Positions 36,101 to 51,100 of a DNA stretch of 64,000 nt are shown in pieces (position 1 is the stretch's first letter; each line of letters begins with the position of its first letter). Source of the stretch: Tachypleus tridentatus (taxonomy: Eukaryota; Arthropoda; Merostomata; Xiphosura; Limulidae); the NCBI RefSeq assembly GCF_004210375.1, contig NC_134825.1, forward strand, positions 1,364,001 to 1,428,000, written 5' to 3'. The position numbers were made by a program, and so were the translations under genes. Below the pieces are notes generated by a model. That model was not told the DNA's origin and made no database searches. It saw nothing but the letters and a program-made list of their open reading frames with translations.

Positions 36101-39100
36101 ATATTACGATGATTTTTGAAATTGAAATCGGTAAATCGCACAACAACTACGGCTGGTATAGTCTTGGTGGAACCGCATGAGTCAGAAGTACATTTTAGCA
36201 TTGTTCGTCATCCTTAAACACTTAGATGTCACCTAAAAACTCATCGCTTTGTGGAAGAGTACGTGACAACTCTTTCCACTACAATATTTATATACTCACA
36301 TCACACAGATGTGTTTGGATCATAGATTCCAAATTTCCAAAACAGGAATATTCCTTGTACTTAATAGCATTGAAAAACAAAGGAATACCAACCAAATCTG
36401 GACACAATGAAGTCCAGAAAAATTGTACCTTAGCCATAGTAAGCAAACTCCAGTGTCCTGGAACAAGTGAGATTCTATCAGGGTAAAGATCATAAGCAAT
36501 CATAAGTTAAACTGGGATTTAGAAGCTTTGACATCATCCAATCAAAAGACTAGCAAAACTAACGATTCGAATTCTTATGATCTTTCAGGCCTATCTGCTA
36601 CAATTTAACTTTTTTGTGGTAAAAGTCATCAAAGTACGCCAAGAAACAGGCCAGAGCATAACCAAGTTGGATATAATTCGAAAAGAAGTAACCATCGCAA
36701 ACCTCATACAGCCAGGGAATCAAAATGGAATTTATGGCTTTTTAAATGAATACCTACTGCAATTTTCTGTAATCAATACTGAAGTGTGTGATGAGAAACC
36801 GTCATCCACATAGACTACATGACTACATTTTAGATATGGCAGCCTTATATGTGTTTACAATAGATATCATACTGCAGAACTACTGTCAAATTGTATACAG
36901 CATGAACAAACGTGACAGCATGGACTGTGGTGATATTGTGAAACACTAAAATCGTTTTAATATAAACTTTTTTAGCCTTTATTTTAAAATAAACTTGAAA
37001 TATGAAACTTTAAGATAAAATTCGTTATTTAGTATACATTACTATTCTATTACAGTTGTCTGTAATGTTAATGTTATTGTTAAGCTCTCACTTTTAACAC
37101 CTCCTACACGAAGACCTTTACTACTATACCTGAAGTGGTCACAATTCTGGAAACTGATGATTTTGGGTTATTTCAATAGATCTCAAAAATGAAACTTGGC
37201 ACAACTTGTAAAATGAAAACAAAAATTGAAATAAATGCAAATATGACATGATGAAATATACAAATATGATAGTATGGTGGTATCGTACCAGGAATTATAC
37301 GATCCTTTTTATATTTACTTTCCATTGCAGAAATGGCATTTTTAACTTGCCAGTCATTAGAGATATCATTTTGTAATGCATTATACATCTGATTCAACTG
37401 CATCTCTGGACTTTATTGTGTCATTAATTCAATAACATATTGAAATTAATGATTTCTTATAAATGATTCCAATCTCCCTTTTGATCCCAGCGGATTACAA
37501 CAATAGAAACTGGATTTTGATAACCGTGGTTGGCACAGCACAAATAGCTCATTGTGTAGTTTTGAGCTTATCTTCAAACCAAACAAACAAACAAACACTT
37601 TTTGAAGATTACGATACAATTGTATCCATTATCTTATGTTTCACTTCAATGTACTATTATTGGGCGAATCTCTGATGTAGCTGGTATTTGGATATCTTCA
37701 ATTAATTTATTTCCTCATCCTGGACCCACGGTTTAGCTTAATCATTACACTTAAACCATGACACTCACAAATACATCTAAAATATTTCAAGGATGATTGA
37801 TTGCTAAGTCGTTTTAGCTTACATTTACAAGTGACCTTATTCATGTTGGTTCTCATGGTCTTGAATCAAGTCCACCAACTCACACCTAAAAAACAGTGCA
37901 AAACGTCTTCTATTTGTCTAATAAAAACAATCAAACCTTTCTGGAATGACACATTCTTGTTTAGATCTACATCAAGCCACTTGGTTGGCTCGTGTGATAG
38001 GTGATAAAATAAGTATTTGCATCACCTTACAACCTACAATAATAATCAAATCCCATGTATGAAGTAGATCAATCCTGAGAAGTATTATTGAAAAATAAAC
38101 TAATGTGAATTAAATAACACAGACCAAAACACTGCAAGGTGTTTAAACTTTAATAACACAGACGAAAACACTGCAAGGTGTTTAAACTTTAATAACACAG
38201 ACCAAAATATTGCAAAGTGTTTAAACTTTAATAACACAGACCAAAACACTGCAAGGTGTTTAAACTTTAATAACACAGACCAAAATACTGCAACTTGTTT
38301 AAACTTTAATAACACAGAACAAAATACTGCAAGGTGTTTAAACTTTAATAACACAGACCAAAACACTGCAAGGTGTTTAAACTTTAATAACACAGATCAA
38401 AACACTGCAAGGTGTTTAAACTTTAATAACACAGACCAAAATACTGCAAGGTGTTTAAACTTTAATAACACAGAACAAAATACTGCAAGGTGTTTAAACT
38501 TTGATAACACAGACCAAAACACTGCAAGGTGTTTAAACTTTAATAACACAGACCAAAACACTGCAAGGTGTTTAAACTTTAATACCAAGAAGAAAAAAAA
38601 GAGAAAACAAAGACAAGTTAGAAAAAGCAAAAATGGAACGAAGTGAACAGAGGTGTTGGAATACAAGAACAAAGAAGAGTCCAAAGGGATGTTTAATAAT
38701 AAAGGAATGTCAACAGTAATAAATAAAGACAGAACAATAACCGGCCTACCAGATGAAAATTTAATAATCTTGAAACTTAAATTTATTATAGATACATGTT
38801 GGTGGTCACTACTTATGGTTTAATTTTATTTATTATTTGTGTGACTTAAAGTGACAATGGCTAGTGAAAGTGGTACTTATTTCATAGTGATTTTACAGTA
38901 TTTTAATGTTTACTATACTTAACTTTTTAACTTTAACAGAGTTGTTTACAACGTGTAATATATATATTTGTATAATGGTTTGTCTTACTGAAACGATTGC
39001 AGTATACATAAAACTAGCCAACCCTATACATGTATATATATTCTAAGCTGGTTGAATCTTGTGACATATTACTACGATTACTGGAAACATATAGTTCTTG

Positions 39101-42100
39101 AAAGAAAGCATTAGCAACATGCTTAATTAGCTATATTACTTAATGGGTTGTGACAAATCACTCAACAGCTAACGACACGTAAAACGAAATAACACGTTCT
39201 AACGTTTAAAATATTCCACTAAAAAGTAATTTAGTTATTGGTGGTAAAAGTAAACAGTTTACTATATTAATGATAATACTGAACAATACACTATATAATT
39301 AATAGTAATTACTGCCCAATTAACATATCGTACCAAAGGTAAACTTATTATTAACGACAACACTAAAATACACCATACCAAGTCGAAAGGATCATGAGCC
39401 AAGGACAGAAGCTGTACCAATTAACTAAACATCCAGGTTTATCGTTACCTGGTGGTTAAGGCACTTCAGTTCTAAGTAGGAATACTGTCACCGAATATTA
39501 TCGTATTCTCCCATGTTAGGACTTCATAACGTATGGTCAATGCTATTATTCATTAATAAAGGGTATATGTAGTCACGCATATACGCAGCGGGAGTTCGAG
39601 AGGTTCGGCTCCACCCCTATTTTCAGATACTTTTTACATAATTAATTAACCCTCTACATGCTATCTAAAACAGCCAGGTCACCTACGGCCTTCTCAGTGG
39701 TTCCGCCGCTAATCGTCGATGACCTTCCCAGCGACTTTTACCCACACAAACCTTGGACCTCTATAAGGAAGACCACAACTCTACGTCGAGGTGGCATCTT
39801 ACTGCAACCACTGACCGTTTCTAACTTCAACTACTTATGAAATTCCGTCCCACAGGTCTAGCCACTTCTTTTCAGTTTGTCTAAAATAAACCTATCCTTA
39901 CCAAAGGCATACGTCTTTCTCTAAATCCACGCCGTCCGTCCACCGCAACCAAACTACAGAACTACCACCACACTTCACGAAAATAATTACCACATCAAGA
40001 ACAACAACTGAATCTGTTGTAAACTATGGAGCTATATACCACCTGTTTCACTTCTTAGCTGAATCACCAAACAATTTCTTTCTCGACCAATCCAGCCAGC
40101 TTCGACCAACAGACCCAACACCCAGACACGAACCTCATCATCTACAGATAACTCCTCGACGTTAACAACTTGGACTCCAAAACCCAAGTCAGACACGAAC
40201 CTCATCATCTACAGATAACTCCTCGACGTTAACAACTTGGACTCCAAAACCCAAGTCAGTTATAATTTCTCACCAGTCAACGCAAACCGAGCTCCCAACG
40301 ATTCAGAACTCATCATTACCAATTGACGCCCACACGCTCATCACAAAGACCAAACCTTATCACGTAAAAATCCACCCACTCAGCCCAATCCTTCGACGTT
40401 AAACCTCTGTCAACTCTCATGTCAAAATCCTTGACTGCTCTCCCTCCCTAGGTTAACTTATATCTTACAACAGTTAGACCCGTTTCCATCTTTACATCCT
40501 CTTCGATCCCACAGCTCGATGAAACAACCACGTTCTTCTTCAACCAACCCACGTCCACTAACAACGACGATGGCAACACCTATCCAAAGCCTCGCCCCAG
40601 ATGCCTGTACATCACGATCGATTATAAAAAAAAAAAAAGTACTCTCAGCTATAGACTTCTTCCTTCTTTAACCAAGTCACGTCACAGAGGGCGTTACTGA
40701 CGCCAGTTAGTAACAGTAGGTTTTCTCAGGGTCCTCTCGTTCCCCCCTGATGGACCCTAAGTCTTTGGTTTGTCCTTCACTTGCTTCAAGTTAGTTTTAT
40801 CCTCTCATGTTGCTTCTTAACATTAAGCCCAACAGAAAATTCAAATCACAACAGGAGCAAAGAGAATAAAACAGAAAGCTTCTGTTTGGGGCCAAATAAT
40901 TTTAAATCAAACTCACTGCACGGTTTTCTTTTTGTTTGTATTTTTCTGATGTAAAAATTATGCCTATATAGTTATGGTACAACTGCTTATAGTGTTTAAC
41001 ATTTATTACATAGTCTGCATTCTTCTACCATTTGTTGGATTGAAATAATCATATGAATTGGCTTTAGTTCACGTGTTGTAATTGGAATCCTGAAGCCGTA
41101 TTGCTACTATCCGTTTTTGTATGCCGTATGATTTATAGTAAGTGTCTGTGATTTGTTTACAATACGTTTCAACAGAAAAAAAAAAACAGCAACACAGTCC
41201 ATTTGTTTTGAAATAAGTCAAATGTATATACAAATGTTTGTTAAATTGTTAGTTATCACAGTAGTAACCAGAGATTTAAATAATTCGCTTTTTGTTGTAA
41301 AAATCCACACATGCTAATTCAATTACTTTAAAGTATAATTGACAACACAAGTTATTATTCTTTGCTCAATTACTACAATACTCTGTGATATTTTCACTTT
41401 AAAAATCACAACCGATGCTTTTTATCATTAAACTTCCAATCATGCAGTCTAGATCTAAATAATAATCTTTCTATGCGTATTTATACTCTGAGAGAAGTCT
41501 CGAACATTCTTGGCAATACTAGATATTCTGATGAAATAATGTTAAAAAGAAAAAAAAAATTCTGAAGGTTCTAGTAACATGATGCGACAATATAACCACA
41601 GCTAACTCATAACACTTAAAACGTATACGATATACAATGTGTGATTTGTAAACAACTAAGTAAACAAACTTACCATAAACTCTAACTTCTAAGTATGATA
41701 CCCACGCTGTATAACTTATCCAAATCATAAAATCCGCATTAAACTTAAATTTAAACAGTCGTATACATCTAATAGCTACATGTGGTTTTGGGCACAAACA
41801 GGCTTCGCCATGCTACGGAAATAGAGCTGTAAAGTAATTGTGGGTTTTAGATTTAAGGATATTTTGTAGGTTTGGACTTTCGTAAAAGAAAGGAACTGAG
41901 GAAAAGTCCTGAATCGTCGTTCAGTCGTTGGTGATTTGGGAGGTTTAGGTTTTCAGCAGACCTCTTGGGTCCAGCTTAACTATTTTTAGCACCTAATAAA
42001 TTTTACCTATCATATATTTACATTATGTTTATGCGATGTATTGACATTTGTAAACAGTGACTTATCTTCACCTTTTCAGGTATTTTAATAGTATTCTAGT

Positions 42101-45100
42101 AGCATTAGTAGCACTAAGCTGAAAGATACTTATCTTAATGCATAGCATCTATCATGAAGTATGGGAGAACTAGTGTGATGGTTTGGTGATTTTTTTCTGC
42201 TGAGACGACAGGAAATATGTACAAAATAGATGCAATCTTATACCAGCAGATATTGGTCCGTCGTGACATACCCAGTGGTTTGCGTAATATTGGTAAAGGA
42301 TTCTACTACCAAGAAAACAATGACCCCAAAGAGTCATTCAACCTATGCATAAATTATTTAGTTGAGAAAGAAACTGCTGGAGTCATTTAAAGGATGCAAT
42401 GGCTGGCCCTCACAGAGCCCTGATCCCAACTCAATTGAGCAGATCTGGTATTTGATTGATCAAAAACTTGACAAATCAAAAGTAGGTTCTAAAGAAACGT
42501 TTCAGGGTGTATCAGATACATTCTGAGTAAAATCCCAAAGAAAGCTTTGATTAAATAAGTTGTAACAATGACTGAAAGACTGTGTACAGTAATAAAAGCA
42601 AGAAAAGACACATATAAAATATTAACTGTTTGCTGAGCTCAAGTACTTCTACTGAGTTTCTGTTGTACTGAATATGTAAATTAATAAAATTGTGATGTTC
42701 CACCTGTGATTTACCTTCCATTGTTCTTTGGAAAGTAGTAAGAAATCTAATTTTTCACTTTGTCCCAGCTCTTTTGCACTGTAAGAGTATGTCACAAACA
42801 AGATAGCATCAACTCTTGCTTAGTAATCTGAACCTCCCGCGCCTAAAATATGAATCAACTCGTGATATTAAAAAAACAAGTCATCTGCCACACTAAAAGT
42901 AAATTTTAATGATCGATACTGATAGCATAATACAGTGCTGAAAGTTTACTAAAATGTTTATACCAAAGTGTCGTTTGTGGTGAATGATTGATACTGATAG
43001 CATAATACAGTACTGAAAGTTTACTAAACTGTTTATACTAAAGTGTTGTTTGTGGTGAATGATCAATACTGACAACATAATACAGTGCTGAAGATTTACT
43101 AAACTGTTGCTTGTGGTAAATGATCGATACTGACAACATAATACAGTGCTGAAAGTTTACTAAACTGTTGCTTGTGGTAAATGATCGATACTGACAACAT
43201 AATACAGTGCTAAAAGTTTACTAAACAGTTGCTTGTGGTAAATGATCGATACTGACAACATAATACAGTGCTGAAAGTTTACTAAACTGTTGCTTGTGGT
43301 AAATGATCGATACTGACAACATAATACAGTGCTGAAAGTTTACTAAACTGTTTATATTAAAGTACTGTTTGTGGTAAATGATCAATACTGACAACATAAT
43401 ACAGTGCTGAAGGTTTACTAAACTGTTTATACTAAAGTGTTGTTTGTGGTAAATGATCGATGCTGACAACATAATACAGTGCTGAAAGTTTACTAAACTG
43501 TTTATACTAAAGTGTTGTTTGTGGACTTAAGACTTACAATAGTTTCAGTGTTTATACCCATATGCGAACGTGGCTTTAGCAAAAGCTTGTTGAAGAAATA
43601 GATGAATTTGTAATCGTTTCGTGGACTGGAGTTGGAATTCAATTTTCCAAACACTCCAAAAGAAACTACCGAAACAATACAATAAAAAGGCTACAGCAGA
43701 AAAAACAAAGCATTATAAGTAATCTTACTATAATGGAGCAAAGGCATGACCATCTATATATTGGACTAAATTAATCAATATAATGGTACCATCTGAAATA
43801 CTTGATCTCAATGCCAGAAATAGTTATTGCTGCTTATGAAGCGTAGCGCCATCTGTGGAATGCCACAATAAACAAACATCCATACAATATTTTATATTTT
43901 GAATATTCAAAACTCAGACACATAGATAAATAACTGTGGTATGTGGAACAACGATTTCTTTACAAAATAATTTGAAATACAGCTACTTTCCTCACAACAA
44001 GAACATAACTTTCATTAGGACTCTGTGTGACAGCTTGATTATAGCCTTTATGATGTAATTATAACATTTAGTATTAAATAACAGATGTTACTGCAAAAAG
44101 CTATCACATTTTTCAATAAAGGGTAGCATTTTTAATATATAAAAACATTACAGTTTACATCAATAAAATTCACAATAATATTTAGCTCTGTACATTGAAT
44201 CATTCTGATGCAATCAGTTTCACATGACTAAACAATCCAACACTTTCCTCGTGCAATGCTTTACAGAAAAAATAAAAAATACTTCTTAAAAATAATAAAA
44301 ATATTTCTTTAAGAAAATATTTACTCTTTCTAAATTTTCTTCAGTCAGTTATGCATGAGACCCCCAGTGGCTCAGCGAATGTCTGTGGACTTACAACACT
44401 AAAAATCGGATTTCGATACCCATGGTGGGCAGAGCACAGATAGCCCATTGTGTAGCTCTATGCTTAATTCAAAACATAGACATTCTCCTTCAGGGCAGCG
44501 TTTCGTCTAGTAATACTAAACTGGTTACAGCACAAAACAAACATTAGTTAGTATTAATAATAGATAATACCATCAGACTAAAGTAAATAAAGACAAAGTA
44601 ATCACTAGTAACAATAGATAATACCAACAGACTAAAGTAAAAAAACACAAAGTAATTACTAGAAATAATACTAAACAGACTACAGCACAAAACACAAAGT
44701 AATTACTACTAATAATACTAAACCAGTGGTTTTCAACATTTTCTAACTAGCAGCACACCGCGAAAATTTTCAGATTGTTGTAGTGTTTCATTCTAAGGCT
44801 ATTAACGTTTGCCGTATAACGTATACCTAAAAAAAATCACAGCCAAAGTAAGTGATATTAATGTCATCTGCACATTGACAGCACTATCGCTTGCTTTGGT
44901 CGTGAGTGTCGTTCTAAGGCTTTTTAACGATTTTGTGGTACAGCAGAAAAGTCAAAACGTTTTATTTTTACATATGTTTTCAATGTGACGTCAGGTTCAC
45001 GTGACGATGACCGAAGAAGGTCGAAACGTTGTTCGATCTTCTATGTAAAATATTTTCTCAACCCAAATGAGCCGTTTTTGCATATAAATTTCTCAACAAG

Positions 45101-48100
45101 TGGGTTTCTCGACATCACTGATTTTCAATGTGACGCTTGTGCCTGCTTCCGAGACCAAACCATATTCAAGCGAGGCTTTAACGTAGACAAACAAGTTCGC
45201 ATTTCATCATCGACTGTAAGAAGCCTCTCTCTCTTTCTGGCTTTAATTTCAGTCAATGCCGAAAATCCAATTTCGCAAAACCACGAAGATACAAATGAAA
45301 GCAGAACTTCAACTGCTTTACAAGTGATTGAAGGATATGAATTTTTAATGGAGATACAAAACTCATCCAAGCTCTTTTTGGGAAACAATCACTGATAAAA
45401 TTTGTCGTTTCCTAAATCAATGAGCTGTTCTTCCTCCTCAGTTATAAGATTTGTTGTCTTGTTGATACGAAATGGATAAGGGCCGGCATGGCCAAGCGTG
45501 TTAAAGCGTTCGACTCGTAATCCGAGGGTCGCGGGTTCGAATGCCAGTCGCACCAAACATGCTCGCCCTCCCAGCCGTGGGGGCGTTATAATACTACGGT
45601 CAATCCCACTATTAGCTGGTAAAAGAGTAACCCAAGATAATGGGTGGTGATGACTAGCTGCCTTTCCTCTAGTCTTACACTGCTAAGTAGGGACAGCTAG
45701 CGCAGATAGCCCTCGAGTAGCTTTGCGTGAAATTCAAAAAGAAAACAAACCGAATGGATAGGTCACCCAGTTATATTTGTCGACAGCAAGTGACGGGAAG
45801 TAATGTTTTAGTGCGGACTGTAGGTCGCTTAATGTATTCAAAATATGAGGGACAATTTTCTTCTTTGACGGGCATTCGTTAACAGAAGGAAGACAATCAA
45901 GGACTCCTTTCGAGATCTTATTCTTCCACAGCGTCACCTTTTCATCGAAGGCTTTCAGTTTACACGTTGCAGTAATAATATTTTCAGATGGTCCTTGGAG
46001 ACTTAAGTTCAGAGAATTTGTCAAACAAGTCGGAGAGAAATTGAACCTTCAGCCACCAAATCTCATCAAGAAAAGAAAATTCAAAGCCTGCTTCCTCAAC
46101 CTCCAAGAAGGAAATTACTTCACTTTTTAGTTGGACAAGACGCTTTAACACCTTTCCTTTCGAAAGCCATCAAACTTCAGTGTGATACACTTTTTGTCGT
46201 CTGAATCCATCGCCTCACAGAGAAGAGAGAAAAATCGAGATTGAAGAGGTCGAGACTTGATGAAATTCACCACTTAAATAGCTTGATTCATAACAGACTG
46301 CAAATCTTTCGGCAAAGATTTGGAGGCGAGCGTCTCTCTGTGAATCATGCAGTGAATGTTTGGATATTGTTGGCGCACCAGAATGACGAATCGCTTCTTT
46401 TTTCCTTGCATTGAAGGACAACCATCGGTGCAAACGCTGACACAATTATTCGAATGTAACTTGAAGAGCAAAATGTTTTCATTCACCAACTCGAAAATGT
46501 CTTGGCCTTTTGCTGCACTTCTTAAATCTTTGCAAAATAAGTATTCGTTTACGATTTTTCATCTTTATGAATCGAACAAAGCCAGAACTTGAGCTTTTCC
46601 ACTAACGTCAGTAGATTCATCAACTTGAAGAGACCATATCAGAGACAATTCATCTTTAGACGCTTCGAAGTGTTCACAAACTTGATCCTTCAAATCTGAC
46701 GACAAGTCTACAATTCTGCGCGAATTTGTGTCATTGGACATTGGAACTGGCTTAATCTTTTTGGCGGCATCCGTTCCAAGCATAGTTTGAATGATGATTG
46801 CTAACGCTGGCTCAATGACTGATTCGGCTTTCGTATGCGCTTTCTTGCGTTTTGCCAACAATTCAGCAACTTTATAACTTACAATCAATCCTTTCTCGAG
46901 CAGCTTTATGTAGTTCACAAGCTTCCTTGATTGTTCATATTGTTGAGCCGCGAGATTCTCGAAGTATTCTTTTGGTTTATCCTTCACAGCTAAATGTTTT
47001 GTTTCCAAGTGTCTCTTCTGTTTGCTAGGAATATGCGCTTCGTTCGATAAAACTGCATTGCAGAGTAGGCAGAATGGTAACTGAGAATGTTCCGATTCCA
47101 AAGCGATAAAACTGTATTCGATGTATTCGTTTTTGTACTTTCGTTTGATTCCTTGCTTTTAATTCAACACATTCTCCTTTGCAGCATCATACTTATATAT
47201 TTTTCCATGGATAAATGATAAAGCTAATTGATACATGATAAGTACAACGTTCTACAGTTGATATAAATTCCTACCTACAGCGTAGTAGCTGTAGCTTACC
47301 CCAGAATGAGAACGTGTTCCAGAAAGCAGTTTGATTGTTTGATGCATCATTTGTGACGTACGAAGCGCTTGTTGCGCCACAATTAAACAAATAGTCAAAC
47401 CGTTGCAATCGAGAATGAAATTTATGTGTGAACTTCTCAGTGCTCGAGTTCAATGCAAACCATCAAATGTTTTGGAAGGTTTCAGAGTGTTTCTATAGTT
47501 GCTTTTATTAACTGATGTGTTATACTTGCTTGTAAATTCCAAGAAAGTTGAATGTGTTTCAAAAACACCGCAGCACACAGGTTGAGAATCACTGTACTAA
47601 ACAGACCACAGCATAAAACACAAATGAATTACTAATAATAATAATAAACAGACCACAGCACAAAACACAAATGAATTACTAATAATAATGCTAAACAGAC
47701 CACAGCACAAAACACAAAGTAATTACTAGTAATAATATTCAACAGACTACAGTACAAAAGGCAGACTGATTGTTACCGATAACTCTAAATATCCTACCAT
47801 ATTCTTGTAACGTGTTATAGAATTGCAGGAGTTTTCTGAATTATTTTATAACAGTAACATTAAGTCAAAGTAACAATAATAACCTACAGTTCATTTCTTT
47901 GATAACCTTTGTTACATCCACGTTTACTTGTTGACCTGATGTTACAAATAAAGTATTGAACATAACCTCCGAAACTAAACGCAAGCCTAAATTCAAATGT
48001 AATATTTCAATATAAACTGCAATATTTTCTAGCGTAGATATATACTTATCATATTTATTTGTATTATTTCTATGGTAACTGATCCAGTAATTGAATGGAC

Positions 48101-51100
48101 GTCGGAACTTTCACTACTAGCGTTAAACTAAATCACTAACTGATTACCCGCTGATAAAATTGTAACTCCAAACTCAATTTATTATCCTCGCCCTGGAAGT
48201 GTCCTTGTCTCTAATATTGCACTTGTATCTAATAAATTAATACTCCAATGTACACGAAACTTTTGTTCAAGATGGGAAGTCAGTATGGGACAGTCCTCCA
48301 CAAGATACAAATTCGTACCCAGATTCTGGGTCATTTTGAAACATTTTTTCAACGGGAAGATAAAGGAAACTTTCGCTACTTTGGATTAATAACTTTGTAA
48401 TCGGATTTGTCCCAAGTTTCGTGGGCACACTAAGGTTGTGACTCCTCATCAAACTACAAAAATGATCCAGATTGTTGATCATTCTGAATCTCAGAAGGCT
48501 TTTCTGGGATTTTGAAGATGAAATATGGAGTTATTCAATATACAAGCATGCCGAAAAGAAGCGACAGAGGAAGGATATAGAATCTCTCTGATTTGTCTTG
48601 CTGATCTGAACTAACTGACTAATTAATGATTACCCGGTGGGTAAGTAATTTTGTTATTTTTATTAAAAGACTTGTGGATCCCTTATATCTTTTTACTAGG
48701 ACAAATGTTATTCCAACTCGTCCCTGCATATTGATATCTTATTGTCCATGAAGCTCCTCATTTCCACGAACTTTCTAATCTTGATACCATCAAAAAGACG
48801 ATCTTCCTCTAGCAACGAAATTAAAATATTGCAAAATGACTTAAGTAATATTAAACAATGTAATTACCTATGGCAACGCTAACTTGATCACAGTTCAGTA
48901 ATAATGGTATATATTACACTATATAAAACATGTAGGATAATTATTAGTAACACTAAACAGCATAAGATATGAAAACCAAAGTAATTACTAGCAACAATAA
49001 TAATCAGACTACACAACAAAATTTAAAGTAACTGCTGTAGACAGCGCTATATTCAGTATTATCTCGAATAAAGTTTGTGTTTTTTTATCGTAAAGCCAAA
49101 TCGGGCTGTCTGCTGTGTTCACCAAGAGGAATCGAACCCCTCCCTTTAGTTTCGTAAATCCGTAGACTTAACGCTGTCCCAGCGTAGTACCTCGAATAAA
49201 TAAAATGCCTATTCATTGTAACATTATAAATAAAAATTACAACACTTGAGTCTAACATGTTAAACGTAAAGTGGTTATCTGTCATAACAGTAAACAGCGC
49301 ATACTGTAGAGACAGAGTAGTATTACTAACATTTTAATTATTAGTATAATTGAAGTTTTGTTTTTACCCTATAAAAATAATGCAAAATTCGATGCATTTA
49401 ATAGTAACTAATATATTTTATTATTTCTATCAAACACGATTCTCACACTTTAAAAGGAAAATTTCAATACTCTTGAAAACTAAAATAAAAAGAATATCAA
49501 TAAAAACAGTTCGAGATATGCTTGATACAACAGTAAACACAAAACTATAAAAACAATGTACAGTGAATACGCAGAGATGTTAAACATTTCATTATTAAAT
49601 TTCTGTAGTGCACGTAGATGAATGGAAGAGTACCATATAATACGAAATTGTTGTTTTTATTTATTTAGACACTAAACTATTCGCTTTACAGTTTCTTCAG
49701 GAGCACACAAAAACCAAGGGTGACAATATGGTGTTATAAAGTACGTTTATTTCTAGTATTCACACCTTAAACATCTCCTCTTTCCTGGAAGTCTTTATCC
49801 AACTGTTCACTTTGCCTTGTTTTCTCCACATCTTTTCCTTAGATCCCCTCCACAAAAGTGATATTTACAGGTGATTCGATTTTTTTTATATTAGTCAGCA
49901 TCTTCCATCTTATCTTATAACTTCCTTTGTTGGCCCAGTACGGCCAGATGGCTAGGGCACTCGACCCCTAATCCAAGCGTTGCGAGTTCGAATCCCATTC
50001 TACCAAATATACTCGCTATTTCAGCCGTGGGTTGTTATAATGTGACGATTATTCCAACTATTCGTTGGCAAAAAAGAAGCCCAAAAGCTGGCATTGGGTG
50101 GTGATGACTAGCTGTCTTACGTGTAGTTTTACACTGCTAAATTAGGGACAGCTAGAACAGACAGCCCTATTGTAGCTTTTCGCGGAATTAAAAACAACAA
50201 ACTTTCCTTTTGTACTTTCTTTAGTTTTTCTTGAGAAAGTAAATATTATATACCACTTTCTTTCTTTGTAATTGATTTTCGTCAGCTCTTTGTGTTTCTT
50301 GTCTCTCCTTATGATTTTGTTTTCTTGTTCCATTGGGATAACTTCATTTGTTATTTAATATTTTTAGTCCAACACATGTTATTGTAGTCTTTCACAACCT
50401 TATTCAGTGTTCAGGAGACATGTTCTGCACCGATATGTTCATGTTCAACAACAACCCGACAACCCGACAGAATCAAAATAACTCTTATTACCGTCCACAT
50501 TTGATAAATTAAATCAAAACGTCCAGAATATCCTCTTATAGTTGACAAACACTCCACAGGATCATATAGTTCTACAAACCTAACATAACTTAAACTACTG
50601 TATAATTTTTCAATATTCACTCCATTAAACACTGCAGGACAAACTTCAACCTGGCTACACACAGTTTCACATTGATGCTTAGAAATTGGGGATCGAGACA
50701 AGATAGGTTGCGAACTAGTTTATACTTAGTGCTTTCCCACCATATTGCTTAACCATTTCAACGTTCACTAAGACCATGGACTTTGTTTGAAGTACAGAGA
50801 AGACCCTTCATACAACAAAGCCATCATTAGTTTTCCTTGCTTTAAGATGATTGGAAGGGTTTTCAACACCTTCAACAAACAACTTCAGAACTGTATTTGC
50901 TTTATTTAGAATACCTGATTTACAAAACCTCTTTAGCAGAGTTGATGAATTTTTCTTTATCTTGTTCTAAAAATGTTCTTGTAGTAAGTTTGGAATTATA
51001 GCCTAGCGTCTTTCTCAGTTTGCCCTTGCAGAAGTTAGGTCCATCTATTGAAAGCACTTGGGTTTTAGAGTTTTGATCATTTTATAATAAAACTTCCTGA

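Larger units (their letters stand above)
44724..47594 (-). mobile_element. Complete but inactive hAT transposon (ZBED5-like)
   Basis: A 2,871-bp element with inverted termini cagtggttttcaac (left) and, read inward from the right, cagtgattctcaac; the match continues through gcagcacaccgcg against gtgtgctgcggtg. An 8-bp duplication tactaaac flanks it. The transposase lies on the minus strand and is broken. Two later insertions sit inside: a Penelope-like fragment (44991-45121) and a SINE-A (45481-45750). The whole lies in FBXO47 intron 1, in the same orientation as the gene. Confidence 0.93.

Noticed and set aside
36226..36813. Two adjacent plus-strand frames as a possible small gene
   Set aside because: No recognised domain, no splice or promoter support and shadow frames on the other strand; left as unassigned intron sequence.
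38100..38684. Minus-strand frames with KFKHLAVFWSV repeats
   Set aside because: The 39-bp unit is divisible by three, so an unbroken frame is expected by chance.
44985..45395. Plus-strand 136-codon frame
   Set aside because: It is antisense to the hAT dimerisation domain and runs through an inserted Penelope fragment.
45481..45560. tRNA gene suggested by A-box and B-box matches
   Set aside because: It is the head of a SINE followed by the SINE body and A-rich tail, with flanking duplications; many copies share it.
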